A stretch of 64,000 nt of DNA, from contig JBCCEF010000003.1 in assembly GCA_039030395.1 (NCBI GenBank), positions 1-64,000 on the forward strand, given 5' to 3'. This stretch comes from Acidobacteriota bacterium (lineage in GTDB: Bacteria; Acidobacteriota; Thermoanaerobaculia; Multivoradales; JBCCEF01). Shown in pieces: positions 43,499 through 52,682 of this stretch. The notes beneath the pieces were generated by a model that worked only from the letters and a program-made list of their open reading frames with translations, ran no database searches and was not told where the DNA came from. A program made the translations under genes and the position numbers. Each line of letters opens with the position of its first letter. Within the stretch, counting starts at the first letter, position 1.

Positions 43499-44785
43499 GC
43501 CCGCCGAACTGCTCTGAGCGTCGAGGATGCGGCGCCCGATGTCCCGCCGCAGCACCTTGCTCGGCCAGTGGATTTCCTGGGTGGCGGCGTAGGTATGCCG
43601 GAGAGCGTCGAGTAGATCGGAGCCGCGGGCGCACACGTTGAGCACCCGGCCGCCGGTGGCGACCACCCCCTGGTCGGTGCGGCCGGTGCCGGCATGGAAG
43701 ACCTCCACCCCGGCCAGCTCCTCCGCCGCCGCGAGTCCTTCGATGACCTCGCCTCTGGCCGGAGTGCCGGGATAGCCGCGACTGGCGAGCACCACGCAGG
43801 CGGCGGCCTCCTTTTTGAAGGCGAGGCGGCGAGGCTCGAACTGTCCCGCGGCGCCGCTCGAGAGAACCGGAAGAAGATCTTCGTCCAGCCGCATCAGGAG
43901 CGGTTGCGCTTCCGGGTCGCCGAGGCGGGCGTTGTATTCGAGCACCTTGGGGCCGTCCTCCGTCAGGATCAGGCCGGCGTAGAGAAAGCCGATGAAGCGA
44001 CGACCCTCGGCGGCCATGCCGGCGACCGTCGGCCGCAGGATCTTCTCCAGGATCTCCGCCGCGGCGCCGGACGGCAGCACACCCGCCGGACTGTGGCAGC
44101 CCATGCCGCCGGTATTCGGTCCGGTGTCGCCCTCACCGATCCGTTTGTAGTCCTTGCTGGTTGCCATCGGCAGCAGGCGCTCGCCATCGGACAGGGCGAT
44201 GAAAGAGACCTCTTCGCCCTCCAGAAACTCCTCCACCAGCACCCGGTCGGCGCTGGTCCCGAAGCGCCGCGCCTCGAACAGGTCGTCGAGGGCGCGGTCG
44301 AACTCCTCTTCGTTCTCCGGGATCAGCACGCCCTTGCCGGCGGCGAGTCCGTCGGCCTTCAGCACCACCGGAAAGCCGAAGCGTTGCTGCGCTTCGCGCG
44401 CCTCGGCGGCATCGTGAACCACCGCAAAGTCGCCCGTCGGAATACCGTGGCGGCGCATGAACTTCTTGGCGAAGACTTTGCTGCCCTCGATCTGGGCGGC
44501 TTCCCGGGAGGGACCCCAGGCGGCCAGCCCGCGGCGCTCCAACTCATCCGCCAGGCCCAAGGTGAGGGGCAGTTCCGGACCGATCACCGTCAGGTCGATC
44601 TTCATGTCGGTGGCGAAATCCGCCAGCTTCTGGATTTCGTCCGGCGCGATATTGACGCAATCTGCAAGGGCGGCAATGCCGGGGTTGCCGGGGGCACAGA
44701 AGAGCTCCGTCAAGGCCGGGCTCTGGCGCAGTTTCCAGCACAGGGCATGCTCCCGACCCCCGCTTCCGATGACTAGAACTTTCAT
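43493..44785 (-). CDS. purD: Phosphoribosylamine-glycine ligase
   Basis: A 430-residue GAR synthetase, second step of de novo purine synthesis. The N-domain starts [22 protein letters not shown]-grasp features include [11 protein letters not shown] and [17 protein letters not shown], plus [29 protein letters not shown] with metal-binding Glu/Asn. The length is typical. The gene overlaps pta by 4 bases and appears co-transcribed with it. The last residues run into a hairpin terminator. Confidence 0.96.
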   Translation of the reverse strand: MKVLVIGSGGREHALCWKLRQSPALTELFCAPGNPGIAALADCVNIAPDEIQKLADFATDMKIDLTVIGPELPLTLGLADELERRGLAAWGPSREAAQIEGSKVFAKKFMRRHGIPTGDFAVVHDAAEAREAQQRFGFPVVLKADGLAAGKGVLIPENEEEFDRALDDLFEARRFGTSADRVLVEEFLEGEEVSFIALSDGERLLPMATSKDYKRIGEGDTGPNTGGMGCHSPAGVLPSGAAAEILEKILRPTVAGMAAEGRRFIGFLYAGLILTEDGPKVLEYNARLGDPEAQPLLMRLDEDLLPVLSSGAAGQFEPRRLAFKKEAAACVVLASRGYPGTPARGEVIEGLAAAEELAGVEVFHAGTGRTDQGVVATGGRVLNVCARGSDLLDALRHTYAATQEIHWPSKVLRRDIGRRILDAQSSSAGA

Positions 44786-45798
44786 GGTGAACTCTCCTGT
44801 CCTGCTGGGGATTGCTGTGCTTCGGCACCGAGGGCGGCGACCGCCATCACGTCTACGATATCCCGCGCTTCACAACCGCGGGACAGGTCGTGGATCGGGC
44901 CGGCGAGGCCCTGCAGCAGAGGGCCGACGGCGCGTGCTCCGGCGAGCCGCTCGGTGAGTTTGTAGGCGATATTGCCGGCGTTGAGGTCTGGAAATACCAG
45001 CACATTGGCGCGACCCGCCACGGCACTGCCGGGGGCCTTGCGGCGGGCGATGGCGGGTACCAGGGCGGCGTCGCCCTGGAGTTCGCCGTCAAAGGCGAAG
45101 CGGACCTCCCGCTGGCGCAGGATGGCCACCGCTCGGTGGATCTTCTCCACCGAAGAGTGCTCGGCGCTGCCTTTGGTGGAAAACGACAGCAGCGCCACTC
45201 GCGGCTCCTCCGCCAGCAGCCTTCGACAACTCTCGGCGGCTGCTTCGGCGATATCCGCGAGTTGGCGCGGGCCGGGTTCCGGCACGACGCCGCAGTCGCT
45301 GTAGATCAGTCCGCGGCCGTCCCGGAGCACCATCAAGAAACAGGACGACACCACCGACAACCCCGGGCGGGTGCCGAACACCCGCAGGGCGGCGCGCAGG
45401 GTGTCGGCGGTAGTGGCGACGGCGCCCATCACGGCTCCCTCCGCACGGCCGACGGCCACCAGGAGCGCCGCGTAGTAGAGCGGATCGCGGGCCAGTTCTT
45501 CGACCGCCGGACGCGGTGCCTCCATGCGCCGCACCAGGCGATCGACCAGAGCGTCAAATCCGTCGTCGTCGGCCGGCTGGATCACCGGGATGTCCGCTCC
45601 CAGTTCCCGCTGGAGGGACTCCGGGCCGACGACGATCGGCCGGCACAGGCCGCTGTCCCGGGCGATGCGGGCCGCTTCGAGCACCCGCGGATCACTGCCT
45701 TCGGGAAGCACGATCCGGGCGCCGACGGCGCGGGCGCGATGGTGTAGGGATTCCAGTACGGGGGACACGGAAGGCTTCAACCCAGGGGCTTGCGACAC
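44782..45798 (-). CDS. pta: Phosphate acetyl/butyryltransferase
   Basis: A 338-residue enzyme of the PTA_PTB family that interconverts acetyl-CoA and acetyl phosphate. Recognisable segments are [17 protein letters not shown] at the start, [44 protein letters not shown] and [18 protein letters not shown]. It is a short form without the N-terminal DRTGG regulatory domain. The start is a GTG at 45798; a second GTG ten codons on is possible. Overlaps purD by 4 bases. A butyryl or other acyl specificity cannot be excluded. Confidence 0.88.
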   Translation of the reverse strand: MSQAPGLKPSVSPVLESLHHRARAVGARIVLPEGSDPRVLEAARIARDSGLCRPIVVGPESLQRELGADIPVIQPADDDGFDALVDRLVRRMEAPRPAVEELARDPLYYAALLVAVGRAEGAVMGAVATTADTLRAALRVFGTRPGLSVVSSCFLMVLRDGRGLIYSDCGVVPEPGPRQLADIAEAAAESCRRLLAEEPRVALLSFSTKGSAEHSSVEKIHRAVAILRQREVRFAFDGELQGDAALVPAIARRKAPGSAVAGRANVLVFPDLNAGNIAYKLTERLAGARAVGPLLQGLAGPIHDLSRGCEARDIVDVMAVAALGAEAQQSPAGQESSP

Positions 45799-45921
45799 GA
45801 CAACACGCGACCCGGAAATGGGGCGACGGCGAATACGAGACCTACATCAACGGCAACTTCGGCGGGGAACGACCCGACCGCCGATCAGCTTACCAGTCCC
45901 AGCGCGGGTAGAGGGTGGAGA

Positions 45922-46764
45922 TCAGTCGCCGCCGGCGGCGAGAAAGGTGAGGGAGGCCCAGAGGCTCCGCCACTCGTGGTCCGGCGCGGCCTCCGCCCGC
46001 TCCATGTGCACGGCGGTGACGATCCACGGACCGGCGGATGGGAGTTCGAAGAGGACGCGCCCCGTGGAGTCCGCCGTCCGGAAGGTCGCACTCGCGGGTT
46101 CACCGAGGGGGCGTGCTCTGACCCGCAGTCCGGAGAGGGGTTCGCCCCGCAGGAGGAGGCGCAGGGAAAGCTCTCGTCCCGCGGCCGGTATCTGCTCGGC
46201 GACGATCTCTAGTTCCAGGCCGAGAGGGGCCAGTGCCGGATGTTCGGAAGCCGGCGGCCCGGCGGCGAACGCTACCGGCGACGCTCCGGCCGTCATCAGG
46301 GTCTTGGCGCAACGGGCGAAAAGCTCCCGGCCGGGTTGGTCGGTTTCACCGAGTTCGCTCCGGCGGGCGATCACCGAGTCGAGACCCTCTTCCCGCAGGT
46401 AGCTCTCGAAGCTCGCCGGAGAGAGGGTGACGGAGCGGGCGGCGCTGCCGTAGGCGACCGCGTAGAGGCCGGCTTCGCCGAGCCGGGCATTGCCGGCCGG
46501 TCGCGCGCCGGGGCGGCCGAGCACCGGCCGCTGTCCGTCCCCTCCCACCAGTGAGAAGGTCTCGGCGTGGGTGGGGTCGAACGGAAGGGATTCCCCCGGC
46601 GCCTCGTCGCCGACCCGCAAGTCGAGCTGCACGAGGCTGCCGGGTTCCACCGTGAAGGATTGCGGCTCGATCCAGTAGTCGTGGGCGGCAGCGGGTGTCG
46701 CCACCATCGCCACCAGCCCGACGGCCAGCAAGGGCCTGAGAACTAAAACAGGAAAAAGCCGCAT
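45922..46764 (-). CDS. DUF4198-family secreted protein
   Basis: A 280-residue exported protein. A signal peptide (MRLFPVLVLRPLLAVGLVAMVATPAAA) is followed by HDYWIEPQSFTVEPGS, the start typical of DUF4198/NikM-like proteins, where the new N-terminal His often binds metal. The remainder is a beta-sandwich ending in TAVHMERA and SLWASLTF. DUF4198 proteins are periplasmic and often linked to metal uptake. I chose the ATG at 46764, which gives the signal peptide. It lies 35 bases downstream of the DUF4331 gene. Confidence 0.75.
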   Translation of the reverse strand: MRLFPVLVLRPLLAVGLVAMVATPAAAHDYWIEPQSFTVEPGSLVQLDLRVGDEAPGESLPFDPTHAETFSLVGGDGQRPVLGRPGARPAGNARLGEAGLYAVAYGSAARSVTLSPASFESYLREEGLDSVIARRSELGETDQPGRELFARCAKTLMTAGASPVAFAAGPPASEHPALAPLGLELEIVAEQIPAAGRELSLRLLLRGEPLSGLRVRARPLGEPASATFRTADSTGRVLFELPSAGPWIVTAVHMERAEAAPDHEWRSLWASLTFLAAGGD

Positions 46765-46799
46765 CTTCTTGGGTGCCTGGCGTTCGCTGGCGGCCAGGG

Positions 46800-48236
46800 T
46801 CAGTTCGGTGAACCGGCCAGCGGCGTGACCAGGTACGGGAACGAGTTGTCGAAGAAGGACGAGTCGATGTACGCCCCGTCGGTGTAGGGCAAGGTACCGT
46901 CCGGCGCGTCGGCCGGTTCGCAGAAGGCGCCCGGCAGGGCGTGGCACAGCACGCCCATCGCCACCCGCAGGGCGGAGTCGACCACGTCGTCGCCCGGCCG
47001 ACGGCCGTTCGGGAAGCCAGCGTTGTCACCGCCGAGCACACCGAGGTTGTTCTGCTCCGCAGCCGGCGTCACGGGAATCGAGGTGTTCAGCCGCTGCATC
47101 TCACCGAAACCGAGTTCGTTGACGCCCGGCAGGCCGGTCACGAAGGCTGCCACCAGGTCCGTGCGAGGCAGATTGGTGGGCGCCCGCACGCCGAACAGGA
47201 CCTCCAACAGCGCCGGCAGGGTGGGATTGGTGACGTAGGTGGCGAGAGCCGCGTCGCCATCCGGGCGGGCGGCGTTGAACAGGTTTTTGTCCGGCAGGCC
47301 GATGACGACCTCGTTGACCAGCGGCATGCCGAGTCGGGAAACCTGCACCATGTCGCCGGACTCGAAGGCCGGCATCATGAAGGTCGGATCGTTGCGCAAC
47401 TGGCGGAAGCGCGGCAGGCTGGCGGTGGTCCAGCCGCCGATGACGTCGCCGCGGCCCTGGGTCAAGCAGTCGATCGGTACTTCGAGGGCGAGGGCGGTGA
47501 CGTTCGCGAAGGCCAGGTCATCGCTTTGCGAGTCCGGAGCTCCCACCGGGTTGTAGTTGACCAGGTCGAAGGTCTCTCCCAGGTTTACCACGAAGGGATC
47601 CTTCCGCTGGCCGACGAACACCCGGCCGTCGCCGCAGCCGGGGATCGACATGTCGTGGACATAGAGCGACGCGTAGTTCGCGTAGTTCGGGAAGGTCTTG
47701 GCGCCGATGTTGTCGAGGGGCTTGCCGAAGCGGGTGCCGCTGGTCGCCAGGTTGACGGCGGTATCGACCCCCGTCGGATTGGTGCGGTCGCCGCGCACCA
47801 GGTTGAGGCCGAAGGTCTCGATGCGGTTGATCACCGCCGAGGTGGTCACCGGACCCGCCTGGATGAGCGGGATGGGCACCGTCGCATCGCCGATCGGCAG
47901 GGCGATGCCCTGGATGAAGGTGCGGGTCTGAAAGACGAAGGAGAGATTCTCGATGCCGTCGCCGTCGTTGTCGATGTGAATGGCGTAGTGGGCGTTCGGG
48001 TCGAGGGTGAAGTAGTTGGGACCACCGTAGGCATCCTGCAGCGGCAGGTAGTTGGCGATCAGCGTGACGAAGCCCTCACGACCGGGCTCATAGCTGCGAA
48101 ACATGTAAAAGTCCGTGCCGTCGACCTTGGGATTCTCGGTCAGGAACGGCGCCTCCCGGTGGCTCGATGCGAGCAGGGGTGCCGTGATCAGTAGAGCCAA
48201 CAGGACGAGAGAAATTCGAAGGGCCATCGACTTCAT
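46800..48236 (-). CDS. DUF4331-family secreted protein
   Basis: A 478-residue protein. The signal peptide (ALRISLVLLALLITAPLLA) is followed by SSHREAPFL, the diagnostic start of DUF4331 proteins, then DGTDFYMFRSYEP and, further on, LPDKNLFNAARPDGDAALATYV. Function is unknown; such proteins are large exported beta-rich proteins of Gram-negative bacteria, often encoded near putative metal or redox envelope proteins. The ATG at 48236 follows AAAGGAG at suitable spacing. It is the middle gene of a three-gene envelope cluster. Confidence 0.82.
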   Translation of the reverse strand: MKSMALRISLVLLALLITAPLLASSHREAPFLTENPKVDGTDFYMFRSYEPGREGFVTLIANYLPLQDAYGGPNYFTLDPNAHYAIHIDNDGDGIENLSFVFQTRTFIQGIALPIGDATVPIPLIQAGPVTTSAVINRIETFGLNLVRGDRTNPTGVDTAVNLATSGTRFGKPLDNIGAKTFPNYANYASLYVHDMSIPGCGDGRVFVGQRKDPFVVNLGETFDLVNYNPVGAPDSQSDDLAFANVTALALEVPIDCLTQGRGDVIGGWTTASLPRFRQLRNDPTFMMPAFESGDMVQVSRLGMPLVNEVVIGLPDKNLFNAARPDGDAALATYVTNPTLPALLEVLFGVRAPTNLPRTDLVAAFVTGLPGVNELGFGEMQRLNTSIPVTPAAEQNNLGVLGGDNAGFPNGRRPGDDVVDSALRVAMGVLCHALPGAFCEPADAPDGTLPYTDGAYIDSSFFDNSFPYLVTPLAGSPN

Positions 48237-48391
48237 GCAGAAACTCCTTTTCTTCGAGGTAGTAAGTCGCAGGTCGCGTGCGTAGCGGCACTCGGGAGAG
48301 AACCGCTCGCCTCTTTCACCACTTCGACGAAAAGAATAAGTTGGATGCGGAGATGGCCGATTTGGCCGATTTCGAGGGAGAGTTAGGGACC

Positions 48392-49108
48392 TTACGGGCG
48401 CTGCACCATCTTCAACCGCAGGTCCGCCAAGCTGCGGGCGATGCGGATTTCGACCGGCATGGCCGCCTCGTCGTCCGTGAACCACAGTTCGAGGCGGCCC
48501 TTCCAGGGGCGTCCCGGTGTGGTGCGGTCGCCGCGAATGGTGTACTTGCGGGCTCGCAGGAGGCGGTCGCCCAGGGTGTAGTTGGTCGTGCCTTCTGGCT
48601 CGATCAGCACCGGGTAGAGCTTGCCGTCGGACCAGATGGTCAGCTTGAGTTGCTCGGTGGGTCGGTCCCTGCGCAGCATCCAGATTCCCGACACCACATC
48701 GAGAACCCCATCCTCCTCCACTTCGTTTCCCCTCTCCTTTTCTTCGCCCCGCCAGCGGTAGGACGACCAGGCGCGCAGGGCCTGCTCGTTGTCGGTGTCG
48801 ATCAAAGAACCGTAGCGCCAGAATTCGCCGTCGTCGCCCTCTTCGGAGGTGATGAGGAGATCACTCTCCAGGCGTCCGCCGGGTAGGTTCTCGAAGGTCA
48901 GCACGCCATCGCCCTTGCTCGGCAGAAACATCCCCGCCAGCCGCCCGGCGAATCCGCCCAGCCGCCAGCGGTAGTGAAATTCCTCCGTTGTTTCCGCGGT
49001 GAGGGACGCGGGGTCGGAAGGGGATGGTTCGGCGCCGAGGGGAGTCACGACAAAGAAACAGGCCGAGAGGACGGCGGCGATGAGAAGTCGTGGGAGTGGA
49101 GAAAGCAT
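48392..49108 (-). CDS. DUF3108-like exported protein
   Basis: A 238-residue protein with an N-terminal signal (PRLLIAAVLSACFFVVTPLGA). The mature part has alternating beta-strand patterns around FHYRWRLGGFAGRLAGMFLPSKGDGVLTFEN and a C-terminal WKGRLELWFTDDEAAMPVEIRI ending, similar to DUF3108 proteins predicted to lie in the periplasm. I chose the ATG at 49108; the upstream extension lacks features. It is separated by 155 bases from the DUF4331 gene and may have its own promoter. Confidence 0.6.
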   Translation of the reverse strand: MLSPLPRLLIAAVLSACFFVVTPLGAEPSPSDPASLTAETTEEFHYRWRLGGFAGRLAGMFLPSKGDGVLTFENLPGGRLESDLLITSEEGDDGEFWRYGSLIDTDNEQALRAWSSYRWRGEEKERGNEVEEDGVLDVVSGIWMLRRDRPTEQLKLTIWSDGKLYPVLIEPEGTTNYTLGDRLLRARKYTIRGDRTTPGRPWKGRLELWFTDDEAAMPVEIRIARSLADLRLKMVQRP

Positions 49109-49212
49109 GGCCGGTTCGCGGGAAGAGTTCACCCTACCAATCGAAGCAAGATACGAACCAGAGTGCCTGAACAAGAGAATCTACCTGCCAGCGCTCCGAG
49201 CTTGAAAGGCGA

Positions 49213-49352
49213 GGCGGCGGCGAAGCCGCCGTGGACGGGGTGAAACCGAAAGGCTGGCCTTTCGGTTGAGGGGGCGCCCAGCCCCCTCGAAAGTAACAGC
49301 TAGCAGCGCTGCTGAAATCATGCGCGAAGCGCTTTTTCAGCAGTCTGCTAGC
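49213..49352 (-). repeat. Composite hairpin element, copy E3, at the Rieske gene 3' end
   Basis: The clearest copy. Hairpin A (49352-49299): outer arms GCTAGCAG/CTGCTAGC, inner CTGCTGAA/TTCAGCAG and GCGC-gaa-GCGC at the tip. Hairpin B (49268-49288): GAGGGGGC-gccca-GCCCCCTC. Hairpin C (49244-49267): perfect 11-bp AACCGAAAGGC/GCCTTTCGGTT with a 2-base spacer. Motif GGACGGGGTGA (49233-49243) and hairpin D (49213-49230): GGCGGC/GCCGCC. The Rieske frame ends at a TGA inside hairpin A; the TAG at its edge is out of frame here. Confidence 0.85.
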
Positions 49353-50428
49353 AAGCGGTGGAAGTGATGGACGCCCTGCTCCCGGGCGGGCGAATAGCGG
49401 CCGCGGTCGTAGAGTCGGGAGCGGGTACCCTGGTGAACGCTTTCGACGATCACCTCGTCCTCCCGCTCCACCCGATCGAGAGCGGCGCCGGCACCGTCCT
49501 CGAGGCGGGACGGATCCAGCACCCAGGAGAGGAAGGAGACGCGGGTGCGATCGACCGCCAGGGGCTTGACCACGTTCAAGGAAATGCCCCAGGGATAGAC
49601 GTTGATCATCAGGTTCGGGAACATCCAGAAGTAATAGGCGGCGATTCGTTCACCGGCATCCGGCGACTCCGCCGGAAGGTCGAAGGCGGCCTCGCCGTCG
49701 GCGGCAACTCCGACCTGGAGGCTCGAGTGTTCGAAAAGCTCCGTCCTGTAGCTGCCGTAGTCCAGGTTCTCGGCTAGGCCGGGATGAACATAGGGAATGT
49801 GAAAACCTTCCAGGTAATTGTCGCAGTAGAGCGCCCAGTTGGCTCGCACCAGGTAGTCCTTCGAGCGGGTGGCGTCGAACTGTAGTTCGTCGAGGGGCAG
49901 CCAGGCGATGCGTTCCGCCACCGGGGCGATCCACTCGCCGAAGGGCACCGCCGGATCGAGGGCGGCGAAGAGCATCTTGCCGAAGGCGCCGAAGGGCACC
50001 CTCGGCAGATTGTCCCGCTCGGAGGGGAAGTCCTCCACCTCCTCGAACTCCGGCATCGAGGCAAGACGCCCGTCCAGGCGAAAGCGTCGCCCGTGATAGC
50101 GGCAGCGCAGCACCGAGCACATCGCCTCGTTCTCCACCACCCGGGCCGCCCGGTGGGTGCAGACGTTCGACAGGCAGTGCAGCCGGTCGTCCCGGTCGCG
50201 GGTCAGCACCAGCGGCTCGTCCAGCACTCCCTCGCCCAGCGTAAAGGGCATCACCGTTCCCGGCGCCCGCAAGCGGTCCAGATCCCCGGCGAAGTGCCAA
50301 GAGCGGGCGAACACTCGCTCCTTCTGCGCCTCGAACACCGCTGGATCCGAATACACCACCGCCGGCAGCGTCGAAGCGCGCCGGATGTCCGGGTGGACCT
50401 CAAGGGAGAGAGAAGTTCGGCGATCCAT
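49337..50428 (-). CDS. Rieske [2Fe-2S] non-heme iron oxygenase, alpha-subunit type
   Basis: A 363-residue protein. Rieske cluster ligands: Cys90-His92 (CTH) and Cys109-His112 (CRYH). Mononuclear iron ligands are likely His210 and His215 in DNYLEGFHIPYVHPGL. The fold is that of ring-hydroxylating dioxygenase alpha subunits or of demethylases acting on choline-like substrates. No reductase or beta-subunit gene is adjacent. The gene follows sufT on the same strand by 114 bases, so it may be expressed with its cluster-building machinery. The last few residues (LADC) are encoded by repeat E3. Confidence 0.88.
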   Translation of the reverse strand: MDRRTSLSLEVHPDIRRASTLPAVVYSDPAVFEAQKERVFARSWHFAGDLDRLRAPGTVMPFTLGEGVLDEPLVLTRDRDDRLHCLSNVCTHRAARVVENEAMCSVLRCRYHGRRFRLDGRLASMPEFEEVEDFPSERDNLPRVPFGAFGKMLFAALDPAVPFGEWIAPVAERIAWLPLDELQFDATRSKDYLVRANWALYCDNYLEGFHIPYVHPGLAENLDYGSYRTELFEHSSLQVGVAADGEAAFDLPAESPDAGERIAAYYFWMFPNLMINVYPWGISLNVVKPLAVDRTRVSFLSWVLDPSRLEDGAGAALDRVEREDEVIVESVHQGTRSRLYDRGRYSPAREQGVHHFHRLLADC

Positions 50429-50542
50429 GCCTGCATTCTCCCCCATCGGGGCGAAATGTTTGGTGAGGGCGACCGAAGTTCGCAGCGAGAGGGTCGAACG
50501 ACACCGCAGATGCCGGTGCATCGGCCCTCGTAGCAGAACTTC

Positions 50543-50899
50543 CTACATCATCCCTAGCTGCAATCTGGCGGCCTCGGACATCATGCTCGGGTTCCACACC
50601 GGATCCCACACCACCTCGACCTCCGCGTCCTTCACTCCCTCGACATGCAGGATCTTGTCGCGCACTTCGCCGGGCAGGGAGCCGGCCACCGGGCAGGCTG
50701 GGGAGGTGAGGGTCATCTTGACGTGAATCTGCCGGTCGTCGGCGATGGCGATGTCGTAGATCAGGCCCAACTCGTAGATATTGACCGGGATTTCCGGGTC
50801 GAACACTTCCTGGACGGCGGCGACGATGCGGGCTTCGAGGTTGTCGGTATCCGGAATAGTGGCTTCCGGTGCCGGCGTGGTGGTGGTTTCTTCGCTCAT
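50543..50899 (-). CDS. sufT: SufT-like MIP18/DUF59 iron-sulfur assembly protein
   Basis: A 118-residue protein. The conserved block DPEIPVNIYELGLIYDI and the reactive-cysteine motif TSPACPVAGSLPGEV define the MIP18/PaaD-like family; SufT members assist Fe-S maturation. An acidic Thr/Pro-rich N-terminal 20 residues precede the domain. I chose the ATG at 50899, which overlaps the sufU stop (ATGA); the longer frame is antisense-like. It is the last SUF gene before the Rieske oxygenase. Confidence 0.9.
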   Translation of the reverse strand: MSEETTTTPAPEATIPDTDNLEARIVAAVQEVFDPEIPVNIYELGLIYDIAIADDRQIHVKMTLTSPACPVAGSLPGEVRDKILHVEGVKDAEVEVVWDPVWNPSMMSEAARLQLGMM

Positions 50900-51372
50900 G
50901 GGGGTGAATTCTCCGTCGAAACGGTGGGTGTTGATTCGGTCGAGGCGACCTTCGCTTCCAGGGCGCTCTGCAGCGTGTGCCAGGCGAGGGTGGCGCATTT
51001 GACCCGCATGGGAAACTCGCGCACGCCGGCCAGGGCTTCGAGCTTGCCGAGCTCCGTTTCCGCCCCTTCGCCTTTGCCGGTCATCAGGTGGTGAAAACCG
51101 GCGAACAGGCCCCTCACTTCGCTGAGGGAGTGGCCTCGCACTGCCTCCGTCATCAGCGAGGCCGAGGCGGTGGAGATGGCGCATCCGCTGCCCTCAAAGG
51201 TGGCGTCCACTACCTTGCCGTCGGCGATTCGCAGGAAGATCTCGACTTCGTCGCCGCACAGCGGGTTGTAGCCGCGGGCGCGGTGGCTCGGCTCCGCCAA
51301 GGCGCCGAAGTGGCGAGGCCGGCGGTTGTGGTCCAGGATGATCTCCTGGTAGAGCTCGGTGAGTTCGCTCAT
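50896..51372 (-). CDS. sufU: SufU iron-sulfur cluster assembly protein
   Basis: A 158-residue protein. The three conserved cysteines and Asp are in NPLCGDEVEIFLRI, FEGSGCAISTASASL and RVKCATLAWHTL; these bind zinc in SufU, which accepts persulfide sulfur from SufS. A Ser/Thr-rich tail of about 20 residues extends beyond the usual length. Overlaps sufT by 4 bases and lies 10 bases after sufS. Confidence 0.95.
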   Translation of the reverse strand: MSELTELYQEIILDHNRRPRHFGALAEPSHRARGYNPLCGDEVEIFLRIADGKVVDATFEGSGCAISTASASLMTEAVRGHSLSEVRGLFAGFHHLMTGKGEGAETELGKLEALAGVREFPMRVKCATLAWHTLQSALEAKVASTESTPTVSTENSPP

Positions 51373-51382
51373 CGGGACGGCC

Positions 51383-52660
51383 TCAGGGGGCGAACAGTTG
51401 GCGCACTGTTCGCAGGCCCTCGGCGAGGGCGTCGACGTCCTGGCGACAGTTGTACAGGGCGAAGGAGGCGCGAGTGGTGGCCGGTACGCCGAGGCGCCGC
51501 ATCAAGGGCTGGGCGCAGTGATGGCCGGCGCGCACCGCCACCCCGCGGCTCGCCAGCACGGTGCCGACGTCATGGGCGTGGGCACCCTCCATGACGAACG
51601 AGAGCACCGCTTGCTGTTCGCTTCCGGCCGGGATCAGCTCTAATCCGGGGACCTCGCGCAGCCGCTCCTCGGCGTAGGTCAAGAGATCCTTCTCGTGAGC
51701 GGCGAGGGCGCGCCAGTCCAGGGAGCCTAGGTAGTCGACGGCTGCTCCCAGGCCGACGGCGCCGGCAATGTTCGGGGTGCCGGCTTCGAAGCGGCTCGGC
51801 GGATCTTCGAATTCCGCCTTGTCGAAGGTGACGTACTGAATCATGCCGCCACCGGATTGGTAGGGCTCCATCGCCGCCAGCCGTTCGTAGCGCCCCCACA
51901 ACACACCAATGCCGGTAGGGCCAAACATTTTGTGGCCGGAGAAGACGTAAAAGTCGCAGCCCAGCTCTTGGATGTTCACCGGGCCGTGGGGCACCGCCTG
52001 GGCGCCGTCCACCAGCACCGGCACGCCGTGATGCCGGGCGAGGGCCGTCACCTTCGAGATGGGCACCACCGTGCCGATGGCATTTGAAAGGTGGGTGATG
52101 GCGATCAGTCGAGTGCGGCTACCGATCAGCCCTTCGAGGGCGTCGAGGTCGAGGGCACCGTCATCGCCGATCGGCGCCACCTTCAAGGAAGCTCCGGCGC
52201 GCCGGCAGACCTGCTGCCAGGGCACCAGATTCGAGTGGTGCTCCAGCTCGCTGACGATCACCTCGTCGTCCACCGCCAGGCGCGGCGCGAGGAAACTCTG
52301 GGCGACCAGATTGATGCCCTCGGTGGTGCCGCGCACGAAGACCACCTCTTCCGTCCGCTCGGCGCCGATGAACGCCCGCACTTTTTCCCGGGCGCCGTCA
52401 TAAGCCGCGTCGGCGCGGGCGGCGAGGTCGTAGAGGCCGCGATGGATGTTGGCGTAGCTGCCTTCGTAGAAGGCGGTCATCGCGTCGAGTACCGGACGGG
52501 GTTTCTGAGCGCTGGCGGCGCTGTCCAGAAATACCGGCGGCGCGCCGGCCGGGTCGCGACCTTCGGTCAAGAACGGGAAGTCGCGGCGCACCGCCTCCGC
52601 GTCGAAGGGCGGAATCTTCGACGGTGAGAGGCCGGATGTCGAGAGGGTGGTCGCCGTCAT
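51383..52660 (-). CDS. sufS: Cysteine desulfurase SufS
   Basis: A 425-residue PLP enzyme releasing sulfur from L-cysteine. The PLP lysine lies in FSGHKMFGPTGIGVLWG, the substrate region in ELEHHSNLVPWQ, and the persulfide-forming Cys in RAGHHCAQPLM. I chose the ATG at 52660 after excluding an upstream Arg/Cys-rich extension. It is between sufD (22-base gap) and sufU in the operon. Confidence 0.96.
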   Translation of the reverse strand: MTATTLSTSGLSPSKIPPFDAEAVRRDFPFLTEGRDPAGAPPVFLDSAASAQKPRPVLDAMTAFYEGSYANIHRGLYDLAARADAAYDGAREKVRAFIGAERTEEVVFVRGTTEGINLVAQSFLAPRLAVDDEVIVSELEHHSNLVPWQQVCRRAGASLKVAPIGDDGALDLDALEGLIGSRTRLIAITHLSNAIGTVVPISKVTALARHHGVPVLVDGAQAVPHGPVNIQELGCDFYVFSGHKMFGPTGIGVLWGRYERLAAMEPYQSGGGMIQYVTFDKAEFEDPPSRFEAGTPNIAGAVGLGAAVDYLGSLDWRALAAHEKDLLTYAEERLREVPGLELIPAGSEQQAVLSFVMEGAHAHDVGTVLASRGVAVRAGHHCAQPLMRRLGVPATTRASFALYNCRQDVDALAEGLRTVRQLFAP

Positions 52661-52682
52661 GGTGCTCCTAGTGGGTGCGCCG

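Noticed and set aside
46941-48194. Plus-strand open frame of 417 codons
   Set aside because: It is antisense to the DUF4331 gene, with composition typical of a codon-position shadow.
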